A DNA stretch of 64,000 bases, from contig CACYQD010000005.1 in the NCBI GenBank assembly GCA_902776475.1, positions 62,001-126,000 on the forward strand. The letters are read 5' to 3'. The translations under genes were made by a program, and so were the position numbers. Shown one piece after another: positions 1 to 9,456 of the stretch (positions are counted from its first letter, which is position 1; each line of letters starts with the position of its first letter). The stretch comes from an uncultured Prevotellaceae bacterium (GTDB lineage: Bacteria > Bacteroidota > Bacteroidia > Bacteroidales > Bacteroidaceae). The notes under the pieces were generated by a model. The model was not told the origin of the DNA. It worked only from the letters and a program-made list of their open reading frames with translations, and searched no databases.

Positions 1-1534
1 CGTGGACGACAATCCGTGGTTTACCGGCCAGTTGGGGAGCCGGCAATGGCTTTCCTTCGAGGTGGATGACAGCAGCCCCCTCCAGTCCGTCAGGAGTATG
101 GGCAGTCACGACGATATCGACAGGCTCATCCTCATCATAAGTCGAGGAGACCATGCACCGGCCATCATCCAAGGGTTTGATTTGTATGAATTTTTCAAAT
201 CCTTCTGCGATTTCCCATCTAAGAGATTCCCGGTTCAGCGACGCATAACCGGCATGGCGCCAGACTATCGCTTGAAGGGTCAAGGGGGCATCATCACCTC
301 TGAGTCTCACCTCCTCGGGAACCACCTTGACCGCCGTGTTTTTCACCGGCCCGGAAAACGCCGGGGTGTCTCCCAAGGGTTTCCATCCGTCATCACCGGC
401 GAGAAGGCCGTTCACATTATATCCGTCAGCCGTCTTGAAAGCCTCGAGCGCCTTTTTCTCATCCAGGCAAACAGACGTATGAGGATGGTCGGCCTCCACG
501 ACATAAGGTTCCCCGTTCATCGTCAGGTGGCTGTAATAGCACCGCAGGGCAGGTGGCGGATAGGCCGTCCAGCCGACATACACCGCTTTGGAGGCATGGA
601 AACGGCAGTCGACGAGCGTCAAAGCCCCTGGGGCCTTGCAGAAATAACTCTTGTCGTTTTCGCTCTTGAGATAGAAGTCACAATCCAGCATTACCGCACC
701 AGTCTGTCGGGTGGTGTAAAAAGGCTTTTGTCCGTAAAATTCAAAATCACAACCCAAGTAAACGCCATTGCCCGTGAGGGCATCATCGGTACACTCCATG
801 TGACAATGGTCGAAGAGGATGCGGCGTGCGCCATTGAGCGGATTCATATTGAGCCGGCTGATGAACCTCACGTTACTGGCCACCACGCGGTCGCCATGGC
901 AGTAGGCCACATGCGCCTGAGTGATGGCCCCGCTGCGCTTTTTGCGGCCGAGGCTTGGCTGGAGGGGAAACTCCAGATCGACATTGCAGTAATTGCCCAT
1001 GGTGAGATGGCTGACATGGAGTCCGTCGCCATGGAAGTCAAACATGGTGAAATTGCCGTCGGCTCCCTGCGTCTGTCCCCTTTGCGAGGCGAGCACCACA
1101 TGCCGGGGGTCTTCCGTCAGTCCTACGAGGTGGAGGTTCTGACACCGGATGACCATCCCGAAGGGTTCGCTCCCGTCTTTCCCCACTTTCACCGTGGGGT
1201 CGTCGGGGTCATCGGCCCAATAGACTCCAGGAGCGATATATACGGTCATCGGCATCTCTTCAGACCCGTCCACCAGATGGTTCATCGCCTCGGAAAAGGA
1301 ATTGAACATGAAAGGCTGGTCGGAGACGAACATGTCAGGCAGAGTAGCATCGACCAGCAAGTGTCTGTCATCGAGGAGGAAGGTCGTACCGGCATAGAAG
1401 AATTGTCCGCCCTGTCTCACCTCCACGGGATGTGCGGTGTCGAGCGGTTTATTGACCAATGGTTTGACATCGGCAGCCTTCCCGGTTATTGCCACCATCA
1501 GCAAGCAGGGCAAGAACCAGAAAAAAAGTCTCAT
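1..1534 (-). CDS. secreted parallel beta-helix protein, pectinesterase-like (3' end off window)
   Basis: The minus strand is open without a stop from an ATG at 1534 to the left edge, giving 511 codons with the C-terminus missing. Residues 1-20 form a signal peptide (MRLFFWFLPCLLMVAITG). A segment with MTVYIAPGVYW near residue 105 resembles the start of pectin-methylesterase-type beta-helices, and the middle is a run of short turns with repeated D/C/H-rich strands (ILFDHCHMECTDDAL, VMLDCDFYLKSEND, LTLVDCRFHASKAVYVGW) typical of right-handed parallel beta-helices. A beta-sandwich-like tail follows. Action on an extracellular polysaccharide is inferred from the fold only; I cannot place it in a CAZy family. 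The long plus-strand frame over the same DNA is antisense. Confidence 0.75.
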   Translation of the reverse strand, partial: MRLFFWFLPCLLMVAITGKAADVKPLVNKPLDTAHPVEVRQGGQFFYAGTTFLLDDRHLLVDATLPDMFVSDQPFMFNSFSEAMNHLVDGSEEMPMTVYIAPGVYWADDPDDPTVKVGKDGSEPFGMVIRCQNLHLVGLTEDPRHVVLASQRGQTQGADGNFTMFDFHGDGLHVSHLTMGNYCNVDLEFPLQPSLGRKKRSGAITQAHVAYCHGDRVVASNVRFISRLNMNPLNGARRILFDHCHMECTDDALTGNGVYLGCDFEFYGQKPFYTTRQTGAVMLDCDFYLKSENDKSYFCKAPGALTLVDCRFHASKAVYVGWTAYPPPALRCYYSHLTMNGEPYVVEADHPHTSVCLDEKKALEAFKTADGYNVNGLLAGDDGWKPLGDTPAFSGPVKNTAVKVVPEEVRLRGDDAPLTLQAIVWRHAGYASLNRESLRWEIAEGFEKFIQIKPLDDGRCMVSSTYDEDEPVDIVVTAHTPDGLEGAAVIHLEGKPLPAPQLAGKPRIVVH

Positions 1535-1564
1535 GGTATCAGGTATTTGGGGTGAGCGTTGTTT

Positions 1565-2563
1565 TTATTCCGTCTTCTGATCAAGTTCCTGAGCGAGCAA
1601 CTTGCCCACATCGCCCGAGGGAAGTTGAATCGGATGTTCGCTGATGAAAGAGTCGATGTGGCGGATGCGCTTTTCCTCGAGGATCTCATCGACCGCAATG
1701 AGGATGCCCGTCTCCTCCACGTCGCCGAAGCCGTCGTTGATGGCGGTGCCGAACATCCTCATGGTGGGGCTCAGGCCCATGTAGGCGTTGACGAGCGGCG
1801 GGATGTTGATGCCGAGACTGCGGATCTGGGTATTGAGGATGCGATAGTCCTCCCTCAGGTCATCCTTGCACAGGATTTTCGCCAACTCATCGGGATCGGT
1901 CTCGATTTTCAGCGGGTGCATGGGGATGATCAGTTTGTCCTTGTCGCCGAAATGCTTGTTGAGGAAATAGAGGATCATGTCTCTGCCGCGCCTCACATAA
2001 GAAGGATACATGGTCATCTTGCCGAAGAAATACTTGATATTGGGTTTGATGACCGTCAGCGCTCCCAGACCATCCCAGAGGTTGTCGAGCGCGAAGAGGC
2101 TCTTCGTCCCCTTCTTGCTGCTCTGGTAAGGCAGGGTGACGTAGGACCGGGCCAGTTCGACGGTCTGCGGCAGGTACTCCTTGATGAAAGTCTCTGAGAA
2201 CTTGAACAGATGGCTTGTGGCCAGGATAGGCTGTCCCTCCTTGTCGAAATCCACCTCATTGCCCAGTTTGTAGCGGTATCCGCCGATGATTTCCTCTTCT
2301 TCCGGGTTCCAGACCAGAAGTTGCTTGTAGCAATTGTCCATGAGGTCAAACTCATCAAGGTCGAGCGCCTTTCCCGTTCCACCTCCAGCCTCGCGGAACA
2401 CCTCTTCCCGCTGCCGTCCGATCTCCCTCACCACATTGGGCGCGTTGTGGATATCGACGACATAGATCTGGTTGTGGCTCTTGTTGGTCATGCGCAAGCG
2501 CTTGTCGGGGGTGAGTTCGCTCTTGAGCAGTTCTTTTTCTACAGGGGGTATGATCTGTTCCAT
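1565..2563 (-). CDS. glsB: GNAT-type N-acyltransferase, glycine lipid synthesis (GlsB-like)
   Basis: A 332-residue protein of the OlsB/GlsB hemolysin-like acyltransferase group: acidic segment EEEEIIGGYRYKLG, then SYVTLPYQSSKKGTKSLFALDNLWDGLGAL and a basic C-terminal half. In Bacteroides thetaiotaomicron GlsB joins a 3-hydroxy fatty acid to the amino group of glycine, and GlsA then adds the second acyl chain. Here the neighbour 28 bases upstream is a PlsC-like O-acyltransferase, so both enzymes of the glycine-lipid pathway lie in one minus-strand unit. It should act at the inner face of the cytoplasmic membrane. The alternative is ornithine-lipid synthesis, but the paired arrangement and the lineage favour glycine lipids. 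Confidence 0.82.
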   Translation of the reverse strand: MEQIIPPVEKELLKSELTPDKRLRMTNKSHNQIYVVDIHNAPNVVREIGRQREEVFREAGGGTGKALDLDEFDLMDNCYKQLLVWNPEEEEIIGGYRYKLGNEVDFDKEGQPILATSHLFKFSETFIKEYLPQTVELARSYVTLPYQSSKKGTKSLFALDNLWDGLGALTVIKPNIKYFFGKMTMYPSYVRRGRDMILYFLNKHFGDKDKLIIPMHPLKIETDPDELAKILCKDDLREDYRILNTQIRSLGINIPPLVNAYMGLSPTMRMFGTAINDGFGDVEETGILIAVDEILEEKRIRHIDSFISEHPIQLPSGDVGKLLAQELDQKTE

Positions 2564-2591
2564 GAGTTATGAGTTTATCAATGATGTGGAT

Positions 2592-3419
2592 CTAAAGGCG
2601 ATAGACTGTGTCCTGAACAAACTGAGCCCACTCGGCCGGCGTCTTCGACTTGTCGAAAGTCTGCCAGGGGATGGGTTTTCCGATGGCCACCCGGAAGGTC
2701 TGATGGGTGTTTTTATACATCTCATCGACGAGAAACAGCATGGCGATGTTCACCTTCAGCCTCAGGGTCTTGCAGAGATTGGCGATGCGGTAGAAGCGCT
2801 CCGAGTTGCGCCCGCTGAAATGGATGGGCACCACGTCGCGGTGGGTCTCGACGCTTTTTGAGATGAAGGTCTTCTTCCACGGCAGGTCATGAATCTCGCC
2901 GTTGATTTTCCGGGAGCACAGACCAGCCGGGAACATCAGCATATGATGATCGCTTTTGAAGCCCGCGTTGACCATAGCCGGGAAATTGCGGCTTTGGTTT
3001 CCCGTCTTGTTGATGGGGATACAGAGCGGAGCCAGTCCGGGAAGGTTCATCAGCAAGTCGTTGACCAGATACCTGAACTTGCCGTCATAATGCCTTCCGA
3101 TCACCGCGCCCAGGGCGACACCGTCCTCTCCCCCGAGGGGGTGGTTGCTGACGAAGGTATAGAGCCTGCCGTCATCCTTGTCGGGCAGGTTCTCCTTGCC
3201 CTCCACCTGTAGGTTCATGTCCAGGTATCTGACGCATTCCTCCAACCATTCGACACCTTTTTTGTCGCGGCTTTCCCAAAGAAACTTGTTGACCTCATCC
3301 TGATGGATGATTTTCTTGAGCCAGTTGCGGGCGAACGAGGGGACCCGTCCTGCCTTGTCACCCAGCTTGTCGTGGAGAATCTGGTCGAGGTCTATGGTTT
3401 TCTCTGTTATCTCAGTCAT
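2592..3419 (-). CDS. glsA: PlsC-superfamily O-acyltransferase, glycine lipid synthesis (GlsA-like)
   Basis: 275 residues from the ATG at 3419. The acyltransferase signature NHPLGGED (H-x4-D type catalytic pair) lies near residues 92-99, followed by MFPAGLCSRK, which matches the glycerol-phosphate-binding block of PlsC proteins. The expected reaction is O-acylation of N-acyl-glycine made by the downstream GlsB-like enzyme. An upstream in-frame ATG at 3446 is rejected because it falls inside the probable -7 promoter element. It is the first gene of the glsA-glsB unit. Confidence 0.82.
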   Translation of the reverse strand: MTEITEKTIDLDQILHDKLGDKAGRVPSFARNWLKKIIHQDEVNKFLWESRDKKGVEWLEECVRYLDMNLQVEGKENLPDKDDGRLYTFVSNHPLGGEDGVALGAVIGRHYDGKFRYLVNDLLMNLPGLAPLCIPINKTGNQSRNFPAMVNAGFKSDHHMLMFPAGLCSRKINGEIHDLPWKKTFISKSVETHRDVVPIHFSGRNSERFYRIANLCKTLRLKVNIAMLFLVDEMYKNTHQTFRVAIGKPIPWQTFDKSKTPAEWAQFVQDTVYRL

Positions 3420-3443
3420 CAGTATTCGTTTGCTTTTGAAATG

Positions 3444-3451
3444 CAAAAATA
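3444..3451 (-). promoter_or_regulatory. Bacteroidetes -7 element for glsA-glsB
   Basis: On the minus strand the sequence reads TATTTTTG followed by C, matching TAnnTTTG, 24 bases upstream of the chosen glsA start. No convincing -33 TTTG is seen at the expected distance. The rest of the 278-base divergent gap to mraZ is A/T-rich and holds only the mraZ control region. Confidence 0.6.
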
Positions 3452-3627
3452 ACGTAACTTTTTCTAAATAAATACTTTTTTCCGCTAAAAATGGCGATTT
3501 GCACCTAAAAAATCTTTTTTTTGCAGAAAAATGATAGAAATACCGTTCTTTTTCATTCTATTTTGGCAAACGGGAAAATACGGTTTTTTACCATCTGGAG
3601 ACACCCCAATTTTTTTTGGAAAAAAAG

Positions 3628-3669
3628 TGGGGAAAAATGGGGGAAAATGGGGAAAATTGTGTAATTTTG
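3628..3669 (+). promoter_or_regulatory. MraZ-binding TGGGG repeats and dcw promoter
   Basis: Three direct TGGGG boxes start at 3628, 3638 and 3648, exactly ten bases apart, with A-rich five-base spacers. This is the spacing known for MraZ operators (TGGGN boxes separated by five bases). A degenerate fourth half (TGGAA at 3617) precedes them. A consensus -7 element TAATTTTG lies at 3662-3669, 29 bases before the mraZ start. The -33 position falls within the boxes, so bound MraZ should block the promoter: autorepression of the division cluster is inferred. Confidence 0.8.
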
Positions 3670-3698
3670 GAGCCGATTAGCAAAACCGACAAGAACTG

Positions 3699-4190
3699 AT
3701 GCGATTATTAGGCAACATAGAGGCAAAAACCGACTCGAAAGGACGTGTCTTCCTTCCGGCAGCATTCCGAAAAGTGCTGCAAGGAGAGGACGCGGAAAGC
3801 CTTGTGCTCCGCAAGGACGTCTATCAGACGTGCCTGACGCTTTATCCGCAGTCGTCGTGGAACGCCGTGATGGACAGCGTGCGCTCCCGCATCAACAGGT
3901 GGAATCCCCGTCATCTGCAGATCTACCGTCAGTTTTTGTCCGACGTGGAGATTGTCTACCCCGACAGCAGCGGGCGCATCCTCATCCCGAAGCGTTTGCT
4001 GGAGGCCGCCGGTCTCAGCCAGGGCATCAGGTTCATCGGCATGGGCGACTACATCGAGGTATGGAGCAGCGCCGCCACCAGCCAGCCCTTCCTTGCCCAA
4101 GACGACTTCAAGCGCGAGATGGAACAATTGATGAGCGACGCACCCGTCATGACCGACGGGGAAACGAGCAAGGAGAACGGACATGTCTGA
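3699..4190 (+). CDS. mraZ: division/cell-wall cluster transcriptional regulator MraZ
   Basis: 163 residues with two SpoVT/AbrB-type half-domains, each carrying the family DxxxR-type motif: TDSKGRVFLP near residue 12 and PDSSGRILIP near residue 88. MraZ forms ring oligomers that bind repeated TGGGN sites upstream of its own gene; three such sites lie just upstream here. The last eight bases overlap the start of rsmH, so the two are probably translationally coupled. The C-terminal tail (about 25 residues) is longer and more acidic than in Escherichia coli. Confidence 0.95.
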   Translation: MRLLGNIEAKTDSKGRVFLPAAFRKVLQGEDAESLVLRKDVYQTCLTLYPQSSWNAVMDSVRSRINRWNPRHLQIYRQFLSDVEIVYPDSSGRILIPKRLLEAAGLSQGIRFIGMGDYIEVWSSAATSQPFLAQDDFKREMEQLMSDAPVMTDGETSKENGHV

Positions 4191-5094
4191 TGCCACCTAC
4201 CATATCCCCGTATTGTTGACCGAAAGTGTCGATGGACTTGCCATCCGGCCCTCAGGCACCTATGTCGATGTGACATTCGGCGGAGGCGGTCACAGCCGCG
4301 AGATCCTCAGATGGCTGGGGCCCGACGGAAGGCTTTTCGCCTTTGACCAGGACGGCGACAGTGAGCGCAACATCCCCGAGGGCGAGCACAGGCTGACCTT
4401 CATCAGGAGCAACTTCAGGTATCTGAGCAACTGGATGCGCTTCTACGAAATAGACCATATCGACGGACTGCTGGCCGACCTTGGTGTCTCCAGCCATCAT
4501 TTCGACGACGAGAGCCGGGGGTTCTCCTTCAGGTTTGACTCACCGCTCGACATGCGCATGAACAAGAGCGCGCGCCTCACGGCAGCCGACGTGGTCAACG
4601 AATACAGCGAACAGCGGTTGGCCGACATCTTCTACCTCTATGGTGAACTGAAGAACGCACGCCGCCTGGCGGCGGTCCTTGTGAAGGCCCGTTCCGCCGC
4701 CCCCATACAGACCACCCAGCAGTTGGCAGGCATCGTGGCCAAGCTTTTTCCCCGTGAACGGGAGAAGAAAGAGGTGACAAAAGTCTTCCAGGCCTTGCGC
4801 ATCGAGGTCAATCATGAGATGAGCGCCCTGCAGGAGATGCTTTTAGCGGCCACCAGTCTGCTCTCCCCCGGAGGACGGCTGTCGGTCATCACCTACCACA
4901 GTCTGGAAGACCGCATCGTGAAAAACATCATGAAGTCGGGCAATGCCGAGGGTCAGGTGGAACAAGACTTTTTCGGCAGGACCGACACACCGCTCAGAGC
5001 CATGAGCAACAAGGTCGTGACTCCGAGTGCGGAGGAGCAGGCCAGCAATCCCCGGAGCAGGAGCGCCAAACTGAGGATCGCAGAGAAGAAATAG
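4183..5094 (+). CDS. rsmH: 16S rRNA (cytosine-1402 N4)-methyltransferase RsmH
   Basis: 303 residues, usual length. The SAM-binding loop FGGGGHS lies at residues 32-38, the LADLGVSSHHFD motif near residue 100, and the family's C-terminal ITYHSLEDRIVK block is present. It methylates C1402 of 16S rRNA in the decoding centre. The gene starts inside mraZ (eight-base overlap). A 117-base gap follows before the ftsL-like gene; it holds a short direct repeat (CCGAAGAAATGT twice, near 5158 and 5186) but no gene. Confidence 0.96.
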   Translation: MSDATYHIPVLLTESVDGLAIRPSGTYVDVTFGGGGHSREILRWLGPDGRLFAFDQDGDSERNIPEGEHRLTFIRSNFRYLSNWMRFYEIDHIDGLLADLGVSSHHFDDESRGFSFRFDSPLDMRMNKSARLTAADVVNEYSEQRLADIFYLYGELKNARRLAAVLVKARSAAPIQTTQQLAGIVAKLFPREREKKEVTKVFQALRIEVNHEMSALQEMLLAATSLLSPGGRLSVITYHSLEDRIVKNIMKSGNAEGQVEQDFFGRTDTPLRAMSNKVVTPSAEEQASNPRSRSAKLRIAEKK

Positions 5095-5211
5095 AGAATT
5101 AGACAAAAAGATAGAATGTGTGTGCGAGAACCGATGCCCGTGGTTGACGTTCCCACCACCGAAGAAATGTGACGACAGGTAATCCGAAGAAATGTAAGAG
5201 GAAATGTTTCA

Positions 5212-5754
5212 ATGAGCAAAGAAGAAAACATCAACATCGAAGAACAAGCCACGCGACGACAAGAAGTGGCAGAAGCCTATCCCGGCGGGGATGATGCAGA
5301 CGACCTGGAAGAGTTGACAGACCAGGAGTCGGAAGACGAGGAGACAGGAGACGAGGAGGCCGGCCAGGCCAGGCCCACCTTGAAGGAAGTGATTGAGGAG
5401 AATGCACGCGAGGACGAGAAACCGTTCTCGTCAACCCTCGCCCTGAGAACCATTCTGGGCGGCGACATCCTCAACACGCAGGCCATTCGCCGTCAGGTGT
5501 GGCTGATCCTTCTGATCACCCTGTTCTCCATCGTCTATGTGTCCAACCGGTACAGTTGCCAGAAACAGCAGATCAAGATTGACAAGCTCAATACCGAACT
5601 GAAGAAGTCGAAATACAAGACCCTGTCACTCTCGAGCGTGCTCACCGAGCGGTGCCGTGAGAGCCATGTGGTGGAATTGCTGCGTGCCAACAACGACAGT
5701 GTGATCCATCCCGCCGACCAGCCCCCCTACATCATCATGATCCCTAATCCCTGA
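5212..5754 (+). CDS. FtsL-like divisome bitopic membrane protein
   Basis: 180 residues. The first 70 are strongly acidic and cytoplasmic (DDADDLEELTDQESEDEE), a single transmembrane segment spans about residues 96-111 (VWLILLITLFSIVYVS), and a short periplasmic coiled-coil-like region with K/Q/L heptads follows (QQIKIDKLNTELKKSKYKTL). Size, topology and position between rsmH and ftsI match FtsL of Bacteroidetes, which links FtsQ/FtsB to FtsW-FtsI. Sequence identity in this family is too weak for certainty. The acidic N-terminal extension is longer than in enterobacteria. Confidence 0.75.
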   Translation: MSKEENINIEEQATRRQEVAEAYPGGDDADDLEELTDQESEDEETGDEEAGQARPTLKEVIEENAREDEKPFSSTLALRTILGGDILNTQAIRRQVWLILLITLFSIVYVSNRYSCQKQQIKIDKLNTELKKSKYKTLSLSSVLTERCRESHVVELLRANNDSVIHPADQPPYIIMIPNP

Positions 5755-5761
5755 TACCGCC

Positions 5762-7918
5762 ATGAGCAGATTCGACAACAACAATATCATCCCCCGCTAC
5801 TCCTTCATCGCAGCCATCATGACCCTGCTGGGCATCGCCGTTGTCTTGAAGGCCGCCTATATCATGACCGTCAAGCACGACTACTGGATGGAAGTGGCAC
5901 AGCAGCAGAAATTTGACTCGCTGGTCGTGGCGCCCAACCGCGGCAACATCCTCAGCGACGACGGCGAACTGATGGCCAGTTCGCTGCCGGAATACAAGAT
6001 GTATATGGACTTCAAGGTGGGCGGCGAGAAGAAAGACTCCCTCTGGAACGAGAAAGTAGACAGCATCTGCATGGGCCTGCACGAGATCTTCCCCGAGAAA
6101 TCGGTGGAGGAGTTCAAGCGCGACCTTGAGGAAGGACATCAGAAGATGAGCCAGAACTGGCCCATCTGGCCCAAGCGTGTGGACTACAACACCTTCCAAA
6201 GAGTGAAGGCACTGCCCATCTTCAACATGCCCAAGCTCCGCGGCGGTTTCCATTATGAGGAGAACAATGCCCGCCGGCGCCCGTTCGGCACCCTCGCCTA
6301 CCGCACCGTTGGCGATATGTACGGAGCGAAAGACAGTGCCCGTTTCGGACTGGAACTCGCCTATGACAGTCTGCTGCGCGGCAAGCAAGGCATCACCCAC
6401 AAACGGAAGGTGATGAACGAATACCTCAACTTTGTGGATGTGGAGCCCACGGACGGTTATGACATCATGACCACCCTCAACGTCCAGATGCAGGACATCG
6501 CCGAGAAAGCCGTCGAGGAAGAGTTGAAACTCATCAACGGCGAAGTGGGCGTGGCCATCGTCATGGAAGTGGCCACCGGCGACGTGAAAGCCATCGTCAA
6601 CCTGGAGAAATGCGGCGACGGCGTCTACCGTGAGCGCCGCAACCATGCCGTGGCCGACCTTCTGGAACCCGGTTCGGTCTTCAAGACCGCCTCGATGATG
6701 GTGGCCCTCGACGACGGTGTGGTCGACACCTCCTACAGGGTCAACACCGGCAACGGACAGCATATGATGTATGGTGCCCAGATGAACGACCACAACCGCG
6801 CTTCCGGCGGCTATGGCACCATCTCCTTCAGCCGTGCCCTGCAAGTGAGTTCCAACATCGGCATCAGCTATGTCATCGACGAGCACTACAAGAAAAACCC
6901 CGAGCGCTATGTCGAGGGACTCCACCGCATCGGCATCGCCGAAGACCTGGGTGTCCCCATCACCGGCGCCGCACCCCCCGTCATCCGTATGCCCAAGAAA
7001 AACTCCCACGGACAGTACACCAACTGGTCACGCACCACCCTGCCCTGGATGAGCATCGGCTACGAGAGCCAGGTGCCTCCGATCTCCACCCTGACGTTCT
7101 ACAACGCCATCGCCAACAACGGCAAGATGATGAAACCACGTTTCGTGAAAAAAGTGCTTTGCGAGGGAGAAGTCAAGGCAGAATACAAGCCCGTGGTTCT
7201 CAAGCAGCAGATCTGCAAGCCCACCACACTGGCGAAGATCCAGGACATCCTGCGCAAGGTAGTGACCCAGGGCACGGGCAAGAAAGCCCGTTCGGAGTCG
7301 TTTGCCGTGGCAGGCAAGACAGGTACCGCGCAGATCTCCAAAGGCCGTGGTGGCTACAAGGCCGGAGCCATACGCTACCTGGTGAGTTTTGTCGGCTATT
7401 TCCCCGCTGACGCGCCACGCTACAGTTGCATCGTATGCCTGCAGAAGACCGGTCTGCCCGCTTCTGGCGGTACGATGAGCGGATGGGTGTTCCACAACAT
7501 CGCCGAAGGCATCATGGCCCACAACCTCAACATGGATGTGTCCAGTGCCCGCGACACGGTGTCCGAGATCCATCCGGTGGGGATGAAAGGCAACCTGGAG
7601 TCCACCAGCATCGTACTCAACCATTTGGGATACAGCACGATGAGCAAGTGGAGCAACATCGCCAACAACGTGCCGTTCTGGGGCAATGCGTCACTCAAGA
7701 ACGGCAACCTTTACCAGCTCCACCAGACCGACCTGGCATCCTCCAACACCGTGCCCGACGTTGTGGGCATGGGAGCCCGTGACGCCGTCTATCAGATGGA
7801 GAGCCGGGGCATCAAGACAAAGCTTGAAGGCCGCGGCAAGGTCGTGGCCCAAAGCCTGCATGCCGGTGACCCCTGCAACAGAGGGTCTTTCTGCACCCTC
7901 AAGCTGGAATATCAATGA
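5762..7918 (+). CDS. ftsI: peptidoglycan transpeptidase FtsI (PBP3/SpoVD type) with PASTA domain
   Basis: 718 residues. A membrane anchor spans about residues 15-36, followed by a PBP dimerisation region and the transpeptidase domain with active-site SVFK (S305, K308), SSN (363-365) and KTG (519-521). The last ~60 residues (VPDVVGMGARDAVYQ onward) form a PASTA domain, as in SpoVD and other Bacteroidetes FtsI proteins. It crosslinks septal peptidoglycan together with FtsW. It begins seven bases after the ftsL-like gene. Confidence 0.95.
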   Translation: MSRFDNNNIIPRYSFIAAIMTLLGIAVVLKAAYIMTVKHDYWMEVAQQQKFDSLVVAPNRGNILSDDGELMASSLPEYKMYMDFKVGGEKKDSLWNEKVDSICMGLHEIFPEKSVEEFKRDLEEGHQKMSQNWPIWPKRVDYNTFQRVKALPIFNMPKLRGGFHYEENNARRRPFGTLAYRTVGDMYGAKDSARFGLELAYDSLLRGKQGITHKRKVMNEYLNFVDVEPTDGYDIMTTLNVQMQDIAEKAVEEELKLINGEVGVAIVMEVATGDVKAIVNLEKCGDGVYRERRNHAVADLLEPGSVFKTASMMVALDDGVVDTSYRVNTGNGQHMMYGAQMNDHNRASGGYGTISFSRALQVSSNIGISYVIDEHYKKNPERYVEGLHRIGIAEDLGVPITGAAPPVIRMPKKNSHGQYTNWSRTTLPWMSIGYESQVPPISTLTFYNAIANNGKMMKPRFVKKVLCEGEVKAEYKPVVLKQQICKPTTLAKIQDILRKVVTQGTGKKARSESFAVAGKTGTAQISKGRGGYKAGAIRYLVSFVGYFPADAPRYSCIVCLQKTGLPASGGTMSGWVFHNIAEGIMAHNLNMDVSSARDTVSEIHPVGMKGNLESTSIVLNHLGYSTMSKWSNIANNVPFWGNASLKNGNLYQLHQTDLASSNTVPDVVGMGARDAVYQMESRGIKTKLEGRGKVVAQSLHAGDPCNRGSFCTLKLEYQ

Positions 7919-7939
7919 CATCTACAAAAGCATAAAGAC

Positions 7940-9412
7940 ATGATACTAAGCGAACTGATCAAGAATGTCAAGACATCGTCCGTCTACGGCGATGTGAATA
8001 CCGACATCACAGGTGTCGATATCGACTCACGGAAAGTGTCATCCCATCACCTCTTCATCGCAATGAAGGGAACACAGGTCGACGGCCACCGCTTCATCGG
8101 GAAAGCCATCGAACAGGGTGCCTCCGCCATCCTCTGCGAGGAAATGCCCGATGAACTGGTCCAGGGAGTGACCTACATCCAAGTGGATTGCACCGAACGG
8201 TGCGTGGGAACAGTGGCCACCACCTTCTACGGCGACCCCTCACGCCACACCCGTCTGGTCGGCGTGACCGGAACCAACGGCAAAACGACGATTGCCACCT
8301 TATTATATAATATGTTCCGGAAAATGGGCCACCGCTGCGGCCTGCTCTCCACCGTCTGCAACTACATCGACGGCGAGGCCGTCCCAGCCACCCACACCAC
8401 TCCCGACCCCATCCAACTCAACCAATTGCTGGCCAGAATGGTCGAAGCCGGATGCGAGTATGTCTTCATGGAATGCAGCAGCCACGCCATCCATCAACAC
8501 AGGATCGGAGGCCTTCTATTCGCCGGCGGCATCTTCACCAACCTCACCCGCGACCACCTCGACTACCACAAGACATTCGAGAACTACCGCGATGCCAAGA
8601 AAGCCTTCTTCGATGGCCTGTCCAAAGGAGCCTTCGCCATCACCAATGCGGACGACAAGAACGGGTTGTTTATGGTGCAGAACACCAAGGCACAGGTCAA
8701 GACCTATTCCACCCGGAGCATGGCCGACTTCAGGGCCAGGATCCTGGAGTGCCACTTCGAGGGCATGTACCTGGAAATCGACGGCAAGGAGATCGGCGTG
8801 CAGTTCATCGGGAAATTCAATGTGAGCAACCTCCTCGCCGTCTATGGCGCAGCGATCATGCTCGGCAAGAAAGCTGACGACGTGCTCCTTGTGATGAGTA
8901 CCCTGCACAGCGTGAGCGGCCGTCTGCAGCCCGTCAGATCACCGGAGGGCTACACCGCCATCGTCGATTACGCCCATACCCCCGATGCCCTGGAGAACGT
9001 GCTCAAGGCCATCCACGAGGTGCTCAACGGCAAGGGCAAGGTCATCACGGTATGCGGTGCCGGCGGCAACCGCGACAAGGGCAAGCGTCCGCTCATGGCC
9101 CAGGAGGCCGTCAAACAGAGCGACCGGGTGATCATCACCAGCGACAACCCCAGGTTTGAGGACCCGCAGGACATCATCAATGACATGCTCGCCGGCCTCA
9201 CCCCGCAGCAGAAGCGCAAGGTGGTCTCCATCGCCGACCGCCGCGAGGCCATCCGCACGGCCTGTCTAATGGCCACAAAGGGTGACGTGGTGCTCGTGGC
9301 AGGCAAGGGCCATGAGGACTACCAGGAAATCCAGGGTGTGAAACACCATTTCGACGACCGTGAAGAGCTCGAGAAGATCTTCGCCACACAGAGCAGTGAC
9401 GCCGAATCGTGA
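7940..9412 (+). CDS. murE: UDP-N-acetylmuramoyl-tripeptide synthetase MurE (meso-DAP adding)
   Basis: 490 residues, full length. The ATP loop TGTNGKTT lies at about 110-117, the central ligase motif with HTTPDP and ECSSHAIHQ follows, and the DNPR motif at residues 402-405 marks the subfamily that adds meso-diaminopimelate rather than lysine. It catalyses ATP-dependent addition of the third stem-peptide residue in the cytoplasm. It starts 21 bases after ftsI. Confidence 0.96.
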   Translation: MILSELIKNVKTSSVYGDVNTDITGVDIDSRKVSSHHLFIAMKGTQVDGHRFIGKAIEQGASAILCEEMPDELVQGVTYIQVDCTERCVGTVATTFYGDPSRHTRLVGVTGTNGKTTIATLLYNMFRKMGHRCGLLSTVCNYIDGEAVPATHTTPDPIQLNQLLARMVEAGCEYVFMECSSHAIHQHRIGGLLFAGGIFTNLTRDHLDYHKTFENYRDAKKAFFDGLSKGAFAITNADDKNGLFMVQNTKAQVKTYSTRSMADFRARILECHFEGMYLEIDGKEIGVQFIGKFNVSNLLAVYGAAIMLGKKADDVLLVMSTLHSVSGRLQPVRSPEGYTAIVDYAHTPDALENVLKAIHEVLNGKGKVITVCGAGGNRDKGKRPLMAQEAVKQSDRVIITSDNPRFEDPQDIINDMLAGLTPQQKRKVVSIADRREAIRTACLMATKGDVVLVAGKGHEDYQEIQGVKHHFDDREELEKIFATQSSDAES

Positions 9413-9456
9413 TCCTGCCGCTACCAACAACAAGAACCAACTAAAAGTATTGAATT

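Noticed and set aside
2-1555. 517-residue open frame on the plus strand
   Set aside because: Antisense to a secreted beta-helix gene whose minus-strand frame has a signal peptide, domain logic and a proper start; the plus frame has no recognisable domain.
5744-7009. 421-residue minus-strand frame inside ftsI
   Set aside because: Shadow frame rich in H/V/D/G, produced by codon bias of the GC-rich gene on the other strand.
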